Assembly: GCA_963849005.1 (NCBI GenBank)
Contig: CAWKGC010000023.1
Coordinates: forward strand, 796,734 to 860,733
Direction of reading: 5' to 3'
Source: CAWKGC01 sp963849005
GTDB lineage: Bacteria; Pseudomonadota; Gammaproteobacteria; Burkholderiales; Usitatibacteraceae
DNA length: 64,000 nucleotides
Below are positions 50,839-63,130 of the stretch, one piece after another. The notes under the pieces are model-generated. The model ran no database searches and was not told the origin of the DNA. It saw only the letters and a list, made by a program, of their open reading frames with translations. Every line of letters starts with the position of its first letter. Within the stretch, counting starts at the first letter, position 1. The translations under genes and the position numbers were made by a program.

Positions 50839-52550
50839 TCAGCCCTGGCGCGCGCCGCTGCTCGACCTGCCTTTCGCCCCGGCGCGGCCTGTCGCCGCGG
50901 CTCCCAGCATCTCCGCCGCATGCCGCCTCGTGGCCTCGGTGATCTTCATGCCGCCGAGCATGCGCGCGATCTCCTCGACGCGTCCGTCGGCGTCCAGCGG
51001 CTCGACCTCGCCGACCGCGCCGCGGGGCGTGTCGTGCTTGGTGACGCGAAACTGGTGCCGCGCCCACGCCGCCACCTGCGGCAGGTGCGTCACGCAAAGC
51101 ACCTGGTGCTCGCTTCCCAGGCGGTCGAGCAGCCTGCCGACGATCTCGGCCACGCTTCCGCCGATGCCGGCGTCGACTTCGTCGAATATCAGGGTCGAGA
51201 CCGAGGCGCTGCCGGACATCAGGACCTGGATCGCCAGGCTGACGCGCGACAACTCGCCGCCCGAGGCCACCTTGGCCAGCGGCCCCGGCGGCTGCCCGGC
51301 ATTCGCCGTGACGAGGAACTCCACGGACTCCAGGCCATGCGGGCCGGGAACCGCCAGCGGCTCGAGGGAAACCGAGAACGCGCCGCCCTTCATGGCCAGC
51401 GCCTGCATCGATTCGGTGACGCGCGGCGACAGTCGCGTGGAGGCCCCGCGCCTTTGCGCCGACAGCTTCCGGGCAAAGGCGCGATAGGCCTGCTCGGCCT
51501 CGCCTTCCTGCCGCTTAGCGCCTCGAGGGAGTCTTCGCCGCCGAGCGACTGCAGGCGCTCGCGCCGCGCGTCGAGCGCAGGGGGAAGGTCGTGCGGCTCG
51601 ATGCGAAGCCTGCGCGCCAGCCCATGCACGTCGTGGAGGCGCCGGTCGAGCGCATCCAGCCGCGCCGGATCGAGGTCCAGGCCATGCAGGTAATGGCGCA
51701 GCTCGCGCGCGGCTTCCTGGGTGTCGATGAGCGCGCTTTCGACGGCGCGCAAGGCTTCGCCCAGCTTGGGGTCGAGCGAGGCCGCATCCTTCAGCGTCGC
51801 GAGCACGCCCTCGAGCAGGCCTTCGGCCGAGACCTGCGCATCGGACAAGGACTCGATGCCGCCCTCGGCCGCGTCGGTCAGCTCGCGCGCATGCGCGAGC
51901 CTGCGATGCTCCTCCTGCTGCTCGCGCCACGATTCCGCGGTGAAGCCGAGCGACTCGAGGTCGCGGATTTCCTCGGCCAGCTGTTCGCGTTCCCGCGCCG
52001 ATGTCTCCGCCGACTGCTCGCGGTTGCGGCGCAGTTCCTCGAGGTTCTTCCAGCGGCCGAATGCGCGCGCGACCTCGGCCGCCAGCGCCTCGGCCTCGGC
52101 GAAGGAGTCGAGGAGGCGGCGCTGGTTGTCGCGCCTGAGCAGCAGCTGGTGCGCGTGCTGGCCGTGGATGTCGAGCAGCATTTCGCCCAGTTCGCGCAGC
52201 TGCGCCGCAGTGGCGGCGCGGCCGTTGAGAAAGGCGCGCGAACGGCCGCCCGAGTCGATGGTGCGGCGAAACAGGCAGGCGTCGCCCGCCTCGGCAAATT
52301 CGTTCGCCGCGAGCCAGTCGCGCGCGGCCGGCGAAGCGCTCACGTCGAACTCCGCGCTCACCTCGGCGCGCTCGGCGCCCGCGCGCACGAGCGTCGGCTC
52401 GGCGCGGTCGCCCAGCGCGATCGCCAACGCATCGATCAGGATCGACTTGCCGGCGCCGGTCTCGCCCGTGAGCGCCGAGAAGCCGGCGGCAAACTCGAGG
52501 TCGAGGCGCTCGACGATGACGAAGTCGCGTATCGACAGCGCGGTGAGCAC
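50839..52550 (-). CDS. recN: DNA repair protein RecN, one frameshift
   Basis: RecN is an SMC-like ATPase acting in double-strand break repair. The N-terminus has Walker A (GETGAGKSILIDALAIALG, residues about 29-47), followed by a long coiled coil. The C-terminal part has the ABC signature KVASGGELSRVSLAIQ and Walker B STLIFDEVDAGIGG, then CVTHLPQVAAWA. The two halves are in different frames, joined by one missing base at about 51515 (CTTAG). Repaired, the protein has 570 residues, the normal length. It lies 10 bases after nadK, a usual betaproteobacterial order. Confidence 0.93.
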
Positions 52551-52560
52551 GGCGCTTTCC

Positions 52561-53474
52561 TCAGGAGGGCCGTTGCGGCGCGGCGGCGCGCTCGGCTGGG
52601 GCCGCGCCGCCGTCGTTCCAGCGCAGCTTGCTGCGCAAGGTCGAGAAATAGCTGTAGCCGCGCGGATGCAGCAGCGTGACCGGATAGTCCGCCGCCGTCA
52701 CCGAGACGACATCGTCCACGCGCAGCTCGAAGTGGCCCTGCACGTCGTAGTTCACGAGCGCGTCGGCGGCGCGGACCACCGTGATGTCGACCCGCGACGC
52801 GCTGTGGATCGCGATCGGCCGGTTGGAAAGCGTGTGCGGCGAGATCGGCACCAGCACGATCGCGGGAAGCTGCGGATGCAGGATCGGCCCCCCGCCGAGA
52901 GCGCATAGGCAGTCGAGCCGGTCGGCGTGGCCACGATCAGCCCGTCGGCCCTCAGGCTGTAGATCGTTTCGCCATCCACCGCCACCGCAAACTCGATCAT
53001 GCTGCCCATCCCCCCCCGGCTCACCACGACATCGTTCATCGCCAGCATGGAGAACGCGCGTTGCCCGTCGCGGTGCACGTGGGCCGCGAGCAGCAGGCGG
53101 TTTTCCGCGCTGTGGGCGCCATCGAGGACGGCGCCGAGCATGTCGGCCGCAGTGTTCGCAGGTATGTCGGTTAGGAAGCCCAGCCTGCCGAGATTGATGC
53201 CCGTCAGCGGCACTCGGTACGGGGCCATCAGGCGGGCGCAGCTGAGGAGCGTGCCGTCGCCGCCCACCACCACCACGAGGTCGGCCTGGCCGGCCAGCTC
53301 CGCGAGCGGCAGGACCCGGTCCGGGGCCACGGGCGAGCCCTGCGCCGTCTCCGGATCCATGGCGATGACGAGGTTCCTCGCCCGGAGCACCGGAAACAGG
53401 GCCGCAAGCGTGGCCGGGAGGATCGCCGCGTCGTTCTTGCCCACCACGGCCACGATCTTGAAGGCTTCGGACAT
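52561..53474 (-). CDS. nadK: NAD kinase, one frameshift
   Basis: NadK phosphorylates NAD+ to NADP+. It has 304 residues when one base is added to the run of six C at 52888-52893 (plus strand), a homopolymer. Motifs: VVVVGGDGTLLSCARL (GGDG, residues about 67-82), GINLGRLGFLTD, MNDVVVSRGG and TPTGSTAYALSAGG, the last interrupted by the shift. After it the frame continues PILHPQLPAIVLVPISPHTL. It is divergent from hrcA (31 bases) and followed by recN. Confidence 0.93.
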
Positions 53475-53505
53475 GGCCGGAATTAGAGCACATCTTTTAT
53501 GTAAA

Positions 53506-54527
<1,022 letters not shown>

Positions 54528-54531
<4 letters not shown>

Positions 54532-55632
54532 GCGCGCTTCCCGAACCGCCCTACGAGCACGGCACGGTCGCCCGCACCGGCGTGCTGCTGGTGAACCTCG
54601 GCACGCCGGACGAACCGACGCCCAAGGCGGTGCGCCGCTACCTGAAGCAGTTCCTCTCCGACCCGCGCGTGGTGGAAATCCCGCGGCTCCTGTGGTGGCT
54701 GATCCTGAACGTGTTCATCCTCAACACGCGGCCGGCGCAGAGCGCGAAGAAATATGCCCTGATCTGGACCAGGGACGGCTCGCCGCTCAAGGTCTACACG
54801 CTGAAGCAGGCGCAGTTGCTGAAAGGCTTCCTCGGCGAGCGCGTGAAGAGCCCGCTCGCAGTCGCGCGCGGGAATGCGCTATGGCAACCCCTCGATCGCG
54901 GAGGCCGTGGCCGCGCTGCGCAAGAAAGGCTGTGATCGCCTGCTGGTGCTGCCCCTCTACCCGCAATACGCGGCCAGCACGACCGCCACGGCATTCGACG
55001 AACTCGCCCGCGTGCTCGCCCGCCAGCGCAACGTGCCGGCGATACGCATGGTCCGCAACTTCCACGACCATCCGGCGTACGTGAAGGCGATCGCGAAGAA
55101 CGTCAACGACTACTGGATGAAGCACGGCCGGCCCGACCGCCTCTTGTTCAGTTTCCACGGCCTGCCCCGCTTCGCCCTCGACAAGGGCGACCCCTACCAT
55201 TGCGAATGCCGCAAGTCGGCGCGCCTGATCGCCACCGAGCTGGGCTGGAACGACGAGCGCACCGTGGTGACCTTCCAGTCGCGCTTCGGCCGCACCGAGT
55301 GGTTGAAGCCGTACACCTCCGAGACGCTGGCCGAACTGGGCCGCAAAGGCACGGGACGCGTCGATGTCGTCTGCCCTGGCTTCGCCACCGACTGCCTCGA
55401 GACGCTGGAAGAGATCGCGATCGAGGGCAGGAAGACCTACGGTAATGCCGGCGGCAAGGAGTTCCACTACATTCCCACGACCAACGACTCGCAGGCCTTC
55501 ATGACCGCGCTCACCATCATCGCGCTGGAAAACCTCCAGGGCTGGGTGAGCCGCGAGTGGGACCCGCAGGCAGCGGAGTCGGCCGGCAAGGCCCAGCTGC
55601 AGGCGGCCCGCGCCCTTGGCGCCAAGGCCTGA
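54528..55632 (+). CDS. hemH: Ferrochelatase, one frameshift
   Basis: HemH inserts ferrous iron into protoporphyrin IX. It starts at TTG 54528, overlapping the hrcA stop, and has 367 residues when one extra base near 54872 (GGGAATG) is removed. Motifs: TGVLLVNLGTPDEPTP (residues about 16-31), AMRYGNPSIA-like MRYGNPSIAEAV at the break, LLFSFHGLPRFALDKGDPYH (metal-site His), VTFQSRFGRTEWLKPYT and CPGFATDCLETLEEI (catalytic Glu). Confidence 0.93.
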
Positions 55633-55672
55633 GCGAAGAATCCGCAAGCCAACCGACAAAGGACTCGACATC

Positions 55673-56020
55673 GTGCTTTTCATCCTGCGCTGCGTCATCA
55701 ATGCCCTCGCCCTGCTCGCCGTCACCTACTTGTACGACGGGGTCAAGGTCGACGACTTCATCTCGGCGTTGATCGCCGCCCTCGTGCTCGGGGTGGTCAA
55801 CGCCATCCTCAGGCCGATCCTCGTGATCCTCACCCTGCCCGTCACGATACTCACGCTGGGCCTGTTCATCTTCGTCATCAACGCGCTGCTCTTCTGGCTG
55901 GTCGCCAGCATCGTGCCGGGCTTCAACGTCGCCGGCTTCTGGGCTTCGATGATCGGCTCGATCCTGTTCAGCATCATCACGCTGCTCACCAGTTACCTGC
56001 TCTTCTCGGCGAAGAAGTAG
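55673..56020 (+). CDS. YvlD-like membrane protein (phage holin family 4 superfamily)
   Basis: A 115-residue integral membrane protein with about four hydrophobic helices (RCVINALALLAVTYLYDGV, ALVLGVVNAILRPILVILTL, LGLFIFVINALLFWLVASIV, GSILFSIITLLTSYLLF). The NAILRPIL and LTLPVTILTLGLF motif is typical of the YvlD/holin-4 family. The name comes from distant similarity only; there are no other phage genes here. Translation starts at GTG 55673, 40 bases after hemH. Function is unknown. Confidence 0.85.
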   Translation: MLFILRCVINALALLAVTYLYDGVKVDDFISALIAALVLGVVNAILRPILVILTLPVTILTLGLFIFVINALLFWLVASIVPGFNVAGFWASMIGSILFSIITLLTSYLLFSAKK

Positions 56021-56052
56021 CCCGGCGCGGCCCGGCGTCCGGGCACGCCGAG

Positions 56053-56079
56053 TTGAAATGGGGGGAATTGCCCCCATTT
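56053..56079 (+). promoter_or_regulatory. Sigma-32 heat-shock promoter of grpE-dnaK-dnaJ
   Basis: TTGAAA at 56053-56058 and CCCCATTT at 56072-56079, separated by 13 bases: an almost ideal sigma-32 promoter. The expected transcript starts about 30 bases before grpE. The boxes lie within an inverted repeat (GAAATGGGGG and its complement), so the promoter may also form a hairpin. Confidence 0.85.
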
Positions 56080-56115
56080 CACCTGTAAATCATTGGTTTA
56101 ACGGAGTAAATCCAT

Positions 56116-56676
56116 ATGGAACCGCAAGTGGGCGGCGCTACGGGCTTGCCAACCGGCATGGACGAAAGCCGGCAGGAGGGCGAAGTCTCCCCCGAAATCC
56201 GCGTCGTCGAACTGGAGTCGAAGCTCGCCGATGCCTTCGCCGCGGCCGAGCGCCTGAAGGAAGACTGGCTGCGCGCCAAGGCCGAGGCGGACAACGCCCG
56301 CCGGCGCGCGCAGGAGGACGTGACCAAGGCGCACAAGTACTCGACCGAAGCGTTCGCCTCGGAGTTGCTTGCGGTAAAGGACAGCCTCGACGCCGCGTTG
56401 ACCGTCGAGAACACCTCGATCGAGTCATTCAAGCAGGGCGTCGAGCTCACCGCCCGGCAGCTGGAAACGGTATTCGAGAAGTTCGCGATCCGGTCCCTGG
56501 ACCCTGCCGGCCAGAAGTTCGACCCCCACCGCCACCAGGCGATCAGCCAGGTCGAAAGCGAGCAGGAGCCCAATTCCGTCACGGCCGTCCTGCAGAAGGG
56601 CTACACCCTGCATGACCGGGTGCTGCGCCCTGCGCTGGTCATCGTGGCGAAGGCGAAAGCGGCACCGGAAGCTTGA
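56116..56676 (+). CDS. grpE: Nucleotide exchange factor GrpE
   Basis: GrpE releases ADP from DnaK and works as a thermosensor dimer. The 186-residue protein has the long N-terminal coiled coil (VVELESKLADAFAAAERLKE), the conserved LRAKAEADNARRRAQ, and the C-terminal beta domain with FDPHRHQAISQVESEQ and VLQKGYTLHDRVLRPALVIV. A GGAG ribosome site lies about 11 bases before ATG 56116. Transcription is expected from the sigma-32 promoter just upstream. Confidence 0.97.
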   Translation: MEPQVGGATGLPTGMDESRQEGEVSPEIRVVELESKLADAFAAAERLKEDWLRAKAEADNARRRAQEDVTKAHKYSTEAFASELLAVKDSLDAALTVENTSIESFKQGVELTARQLETVFEKFAIRSLDPAGQKFDPHRHQAISQVESEQEPNSVTAVLQKGYTLHDRVLRPALVIVAKAKAAPEA

Positions 56677-56699
56677 ACAGCGGGCGAACAACCCCATTT
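56673..56699 (+). promoter_or_regulatory. Second sigma-32 promoter, directly upstream of dnaK
   Basis: CTTGAAC (TTGAAC at 56673-56678, overlapping the grpE stop) and CCCCATTT at 56692-56699 with a 13-base spacer, the same geometry as the promoter before grpE. It would give dnaK its own heat-shock transcript. Confidence 0.75.
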
Positions 56700-56765
56700 G
56701 GCTAGCAAGCAGCGTCACGGCCCAAGAGGCCGGATCCAGAAAATACAAGGAAGGGACAGGAAACC

Positions 56766-58699
<1,934 letters not shown>

Positions 58700-58726
58700 G
58701 CGGGACGGGCACGGATGCGAAACACG

Positions 58727-58760
58727 GGGTGAAGGCGGCTTGAGGCCGCCTTCACCCTTT
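58727..58760 (+). terminator. Hairpin between dnaK and dnaJ (terminator or attenuator)
   Basis: A perfect 13-base stem (58727-58739 with 58745-58757, GGGTGAAGGCGGC) and a five-base loop, followed by TTT. It lies 27 bases after the dnaK stop and 30 bases before dnaJ, so it could lower dnaJ expression relative to dnaK. Confidence 0.7.
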
Positions 58761-58790
58761 GCATGTCAAGGTTGACGATAGAAGAACGCC

Positions 58791-59914
58791 ATGGCGAAGA
58801 AACGCGATTACTACGAAATCCTCGGCCTCAATCGCGACGCTTCCGACGAGGACATCAAGAAGTCCTATCGCAAGATGGCGATGAAGCACCACCCTGACCG
58901 CAATCCGGACAGCAAGGACGGCGAGGAGAAGTTCAAGGAGGCGAAGGAAGCCTACGAAATCCTCTCCAACGCCGAGAAGCGGCGCGCCTACGACGCCTAC
59001 GGCCACGCCGGCGTGAACCCGCAGATGGGCGGCATGGGCGGCGACAGCGCCGGCATGGGCGGCTTTTCCGATGCCTTCGGCGATATCTTCGGCGACATCT
59101 TCGGCGGCGGACGCACGCGTTCCAACGTCTATCGGGGCGCGGACCTGCGCTTCAACCTCGAGGTCACGCTCGAGCAGGCGGCGCGCGGCACGGAGACCAA
59201 GATCCGCATCCCGACCATGGAGGAATGCGAGCCCTGCCATGGCAGCGGCGCCAAGCCTGGCACGCAGGCCAAGACCTGCCAGACCTGTGGCGGCAGCGGG
59301 GCCGTGCGCATGTCGCAGGGCTTCTTCTCGATCCAGCAAGCCTGCCCGACCTGCCACGGCTCCGGGAAGGTGATCCCGGAACCGTGCGCGACCTGCCATG
59401 GCGCAGGCCGCGTCAAGAAGCACAAGACGCTTTCGGTGAAGATCCCCGCCGGAGTCGACGAAGGCGACCGCATCCGCCTCGGCGGCGAGGGCGAGGCCGG
59501 CGTGAACGGCGGCCCGTCGGGCGACCTGTATGTCGTGATCCACCAGAAGGAACACGCGGTGTTCCAGCGCGAAGGCGACAGCCTGCATTGCGAGATGCCG
59601 ATCAGCTTCACCCTCGCGGCCCTCGGCGGCGAAGTGGAGATCCCGACGCTGGAGGGGCAGGCCAAGGTCAAGGTGCCCGCGGAGACCCAGTCCGGGCAGG
59701 TGCTGCGCCTGCGAGGCAAGGGCATCAAGGGCGTGCACTCCAGCTATCCCGGCGACCTGCTGTGCGAGGTCGTGGTCGAGACCCCGGTGCGGCTTACCGA
59801 AGGCAGAAAGACCTGCTGCGCGAACTCGACGAAATCAACCGCAAGGATGGCGACCGGCACAACCCGCGCGCCAAGTCCTTCATGGACAAGGTCCGGGATT
59901 TCTTCACGCCCTGA
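58791..59914 (+). CDS. dnaJ: Chaperone DnaJ (Hsp40), one frameshift
   Basis: The type I Hsp40 co-chaperone, 374 residues after adding one base near 59800-59804. The J domain has KKSYRKMAMKHHPDRNPDSK with the HPD triad (residues about 33-35). A Gly/Phe/Met-rich linker follows, then four zinc-binding repeats (CEPCHGSGAKPG, CQTCGGSGAV, CPTCHGSGKV, CATCHGAGRV). The C-terminal substrate domain reads GDLYVVIHQKEHAVFQREGD. After the break the tail RQKDLLRELDEINRKDGDRH to VRDFFTP is intact. Confidence 0.95.
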
Positions 59915-60033
59915 AACGGTCGTGCCGGGCACTGGCGCGGGTCGATTACCGGTGCAACTCGGCGCCCTTTGGCATCGGCTGCGCGACCGGCTAAGATGGC
60001 CCCACAAGCGGGACCACCGCCATCGGAGAGACC

Positions 60034-61143
60034 ATGAAACGCGCCATTCTTGCCGGGTTCGCCATCGCCGCGTCGTTTGCCGCGCAGGCCCAGGACACCA
60101 TCGTGCTCGGCCAGTCCGTCGCGCTCACCGGCCCGGCGCAACAGCTCGGCCTCGACATGCAGGCCGGTGCGAGGATCTACTTCGACTCGGTCAACGCCAA
60201 GGGCGGCGTGAACGGCCGCAGGATCGTCCTGAAGACGCTCGACGACGGCTACGAGCCGGAGCGCGCCGCGGCCAACACGAAAAAGCTGATCAACGACGAG
60301 AAAGTGTTCGCCCTCTTCGGCTATGTCGGCACGCCCACGGCGGCCGCCTCCATGCCCATCTTCACCGAGGCCAAGGTCCCCTTCGTCGGCCCGTTCACGG
60401 GCGCGGAACTCCTGCGCGCCCCGCCCAATCGCAACATCTTCCATGTGCGCGCCAGCTACTGGGACGAGACCGAGGCGATCGTGCAGCACCTGACGGCGAT
60501 GAGCATCACCAGGATCGCGGTGTTCTACCAGAACGACGCCTACGGCAAGGCCGGCCTTACCGGCGTGGAGCGCGCGCTGAAGAAGCGCAACATGGAAATC
60601 GCCGCGCTCGGCACCGTCGAGCGCAATACCGTCGATGTCTCCAAGGCCGTCGCCGAGATCGCCAAGGCCAATCCCCAGGCGATCGTGATGATCAGCGCGT
60701 ACAAGTCGGTCGCCGCGTTCGTCCGCGACATGAAGAAGGCCGGCAAGACGCCGTCGTTCTGGAACGTCTCCTTCGTTGGAAGCAAGGCGCTTGCAGGCGA
60801 ACTCAAGGACGAGGGCCGGGGCGTGCAGATCTCGCAGGTCGTGCCCTTCCCGTGGGACACGTCGATCCCGGTGGTCAAGGAATACCAGAAGCTGCTTGCG
60901 GACGCGAAGGCGGGCGAGCCGGGCTTCGGCTCGCTGGAAGGCTTCATCGCCGCCAAGGTGATGGTCGAGGGCCTGCGCCGCGCCGGGAAGAACCTCACGC
61001 GCGAAAGCTTCATCAAGGCGATGGAAACGATGGACCCCTACGACGTCGGCGGCTTCAAGGTCGCTTACGGCCTCGACAACCACAACGGCTCTAAATACGT
61101 CGACCTGACGATCATCTCGAAGGACGGCAAGTTCGTTCGCTGA
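60034..61143 (+). CDS. ABC transporter periplasmic substrate-binding protein, branched-chain amino acid (LivJ/HAAT) type
   Basis: A 369-residue exported solute-binding protein of the hydrophobic amino-acid type. The signal peptide is MKRAILAGFAIAASFAAQAQ, cleavage after AQA. The mature part has IVLGQSVALTGPAQQLGLDM (ligand loop), VFALFGYVGTPTAAASMPI and AVFYQNDAYGKAGLTGVERA, typical Peripla_BP_6 features. The ligand is probably an amino acid or a small aromatic or carboxylic acid. No permease or ATPase genes lie nearby, so it is an orphan binding protein. Its 3' end faces cysS across a repeat-filled 330-base gap. Confidence 0.9.
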   Translation: MKRAILAGFAIAASFAAQAQDTIVLGQSVALTGPAQQLGLDMQAGARIYFDSVNAKGGVNGRRIVLKTLDDGYEPERAAANTKKLINDEKVFALFGYVGTPTAAASMPIFTEAKVPFVGPFTGAELLRAPPNRNIFHVRASYWDETEAIVQHLTAMSITRIAVFYQNDAYGKAGLTGVERALKKRNMEIAALGTVERNTVDVSKAVAEIAKANPQAIVMISAYKSVAAFVRDMKKAGKTPSFWNVSFVGSKALAGELKDEGRGVQISQVVPFPWDTSIPVVKEYQKLLADAKAGEPGFGSLEGFIAAKVMVEGLRRAGKNLTRESFIKAMETMDPYDVGGFKVAYGLDNHNGSKYVDLTIISKDGKFVR

Positions 61144-61185
61144 TTTGAAGGGCTCGTAAAGGCGGCGGGAGACAGTCACGTCCGG

Positions 61186-61268
61186 GGAAAATGGGGTCAG
61201 GTTACATTTCCGGAAGCGCTGGATCGCTGTGCGATCCTGACCGGAAATGTAACCTGACCCCATTTTCC
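61186..61268. repeat. 83-base palindromic element (MITE/REPIN-like), copy 2
   Basis: Two 28-base perfect arms (61186-61213 and 61241-61268) containing GGGGTCAGGTTACATTTCC around an inner palindrome GGATCGC-TGT-GCGATCC (61221-61237). The inner core is the same as in copy 1 at 32143-32226. Outer, imperfect arms with GACAGTC/GACTGTC extend it to about 61158-61299. It lies between convergent genes. Confidence 0.85.
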
Positions 61269-61380
61269 GGGGGCCTGGACGAGACTGTCCCCCGCCCCTG
61301 CACGATCGGGGTGAGTTGAGAGCCTGCTGCGCGCGACTACGCGAATTTGCCGCATCCCGGCGCATGCCCCGATGGTTCGT

Positions 61381-61452
61381 GGGCCTGAGGGTGCCCGTTC
61401 GCTCCGCCCGTAACCCGACTCCCGGGCGAGCGAACGTGGCACCCTCAGGCCC
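61381..61452. repeat. Large hairpin downstream of cysS
   Basis: Arms of about 30 bases (61381-61410 and 61423-61452; outer GGGCCTGAGGGTGCC, inner CGTTCGCTC...GCCCG) with one bulged base and a 12-base loop. It is unlike the neighbouring palindrome in sequence. It may be a second kind of mobile palindrome or a terminator for cysS. The rest of 61144-61473 holds no gene. Confidence 0.7.
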
Positions 61453-61473
61453 TTTGACGCATCTCCAGCTTCG

Positions 61474-62848
61474 CTACTTGCGGCGCCATTCGGTCGCGCC
61501 GCCCGGCTTGTCCTCGAGGACCACGCCGCCCTCCTCCAGCTGCTTGCGGATCGCATCCGACCGGGCGAAATCCTTCGCCTTTCGCGCCGCATTGCGCTCC
61601 GCGATCAAGGCATCGACATCGAGCGCGACCCCGCCCTTGAGGAAGGCCTCGGGGTCGTGCTGCAGCAGCCCGATGGTGCCGCCCAGCGCCTTGAGCATCC
61701 CGGCAAGGCGCCCCGATCGCGAGCGGTTCACCTCCCCGCGCAGCTCGTGCAGCAACGCAAATGCGACCGGCGTATCGAAGTCGTCGTCCATCGCCGCGCG
61801 GAAGCGCGCCGCCCACGGATCCGCCCAATCGATCGCGACTTGCTCCGGCGCGATCTCGCGCATGGCCGTATAGAAACCGCGCAGCGCCTGGCCGGCGTCG
61901 GCAAGCAGGTCCCAGCTGTAGCCCAGCTCGCTGCGATAGTGGCCGCGCAACAGGAAGAACCGCACCGTCTCGCCGCCCTGGACGGGATCGAGCTTGCCGA
62001 GCACCTCGCGAGCGGTGAAGAAGTTGCCGAGCGACTTTGACATCTTCTCGCTCGCCATGTTGAGGAAGGCGGCGTGCATCCAGTAGTTCACGAAGGGGTG
62101 GCCGAGCACGCCCTCGCTTTGCGCGATTTCATTCTCGTGGTGCGGGAACTGCAGGTCCCAGCCTCCGCCGTGGATGTCGAGGCGATCGCCGATCTCCGCG
62201 CGGCACATGGCGGAGCACTCGATGTGCCAGCCGGGGCGCCCGGCGCCGAAGACAGACGGCCAGCTCGGCTCGTTCGGCTTGGCCGCCTTCCACAGCACGA
62301 AGTCGAGCGGGTCGCGCTTGTCCGTGGCCACGGCCACGCGCTCTCCCGCCCGCAAGTCGTCCGGGATTCTTGCGGGAGAGCTTGCCGTACCCGGGGAACC
62401 CGCGCACGGCGAAGTACACATCGCCGTTGCTGCCGCGGTAGGCGAGGCCCTTCGCCTCGAGTTCCGCGATCATCGCCAGCATGTTCGCGACATGGCGCGT
62501 GGCGCGCGGCTCGACCGTCGGCCGCTCGAGGTTCAGGCGGTCGAAGTCCTCGTGCATGGCAGCGATCATGCGCGCCGTGAGCGACTCCATCGGCTCGCCG
62601 TTGGCATTCGCGCGCTCGATGATCTTGTCGTCGATGTCGGTGATGTTGCGCGCGTAGGTGACGGCATAGCCGGTGGCCTTCAGCCAGCGCTGCACCATGT
62701 CGAAGACGGTGAAGGTGCGCGCGTTGCCGATGTGGAAGAAGTCGTAGACCGTCGGGCCGCAGACGTACATGCTGACCCTGCCGGGCGTGATCGGGACGAA
62801 GGCCTCCTTGCGGCGCGTCAGCGTGTTGTAGAGCGAAAGAGTGGACAT
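61474..62848 (-). CDS. cysS: Cysteinyl-tRNA synthetase, one frameshift
   Basis: CysS charges tRNA-Cys. Removing one base from the G run at 62363-62365 (plus strand) gives 457 residues, the normal length. Motifs: the zinc Cys in MYVCGPTVYDFFHIGNARTF with the HIGH-like HIGN, WHIECSAMCRAEIGDRLDIH (further zinc ligands), HHENEIAQSEG, and the KMSKS loop in EKMSKSLGNFFTAREVLG. It starts at ATG 62848, 282 bases from the divergent TPR gene. Confidence 0.96.
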
Positions 62849-63066
62849 GGTGTTCGACTCGAAATGTCGGATCGCTGTGGCCGGCGCATCGAAGTGCGCG
62901 GCGGCGGTATCGTCAGCTTGTCGCGAAGAACGTCAACAGCTCGGTCGGAGGACGCGGGCGATCTCGGTTGCGCAGTGCGCAGGAAGGAACGAAACCGCGG
63001 CCGGACAGCCCAACAGGCCCAAGGCGGCTGCGTCCCTGCCCCGGCGGCCAGGTGCCGCAGGGCGAT

Positions 63067-63095
63067 TGTGAAGGGGGGGCAAGTCGGTTAGAATT
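63067..63095 (+). promoter_or_regulatory. Candidate sigma-70 promoter of the TPR gene
   Basis: TTGTGA at 63067-63072 and TAGAAT at 63090-63095 with an ideal 17-base spacer, about 35 bases before the ATG at 63131. Confidence 0.5.
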
Positions 63096-63130
63096 TGGTT
63101 TCGCATTGAATTTCAACGAATTATAACACG

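Noticed and set aside
55673..56020. Holin-like gene considered as evidence for a prophage
   Set aside because: The YvlD/holin-4 family is chromosomal and widespread; no lysis, capsid or integrase genes accompany it.
56677..56765. CIRCE element searched for upstream of dnaK
   Set aside because: No TTAGCACTC / GAGTGCTAA inverted repeat is present; a sigma-32 promoter explains regulation.
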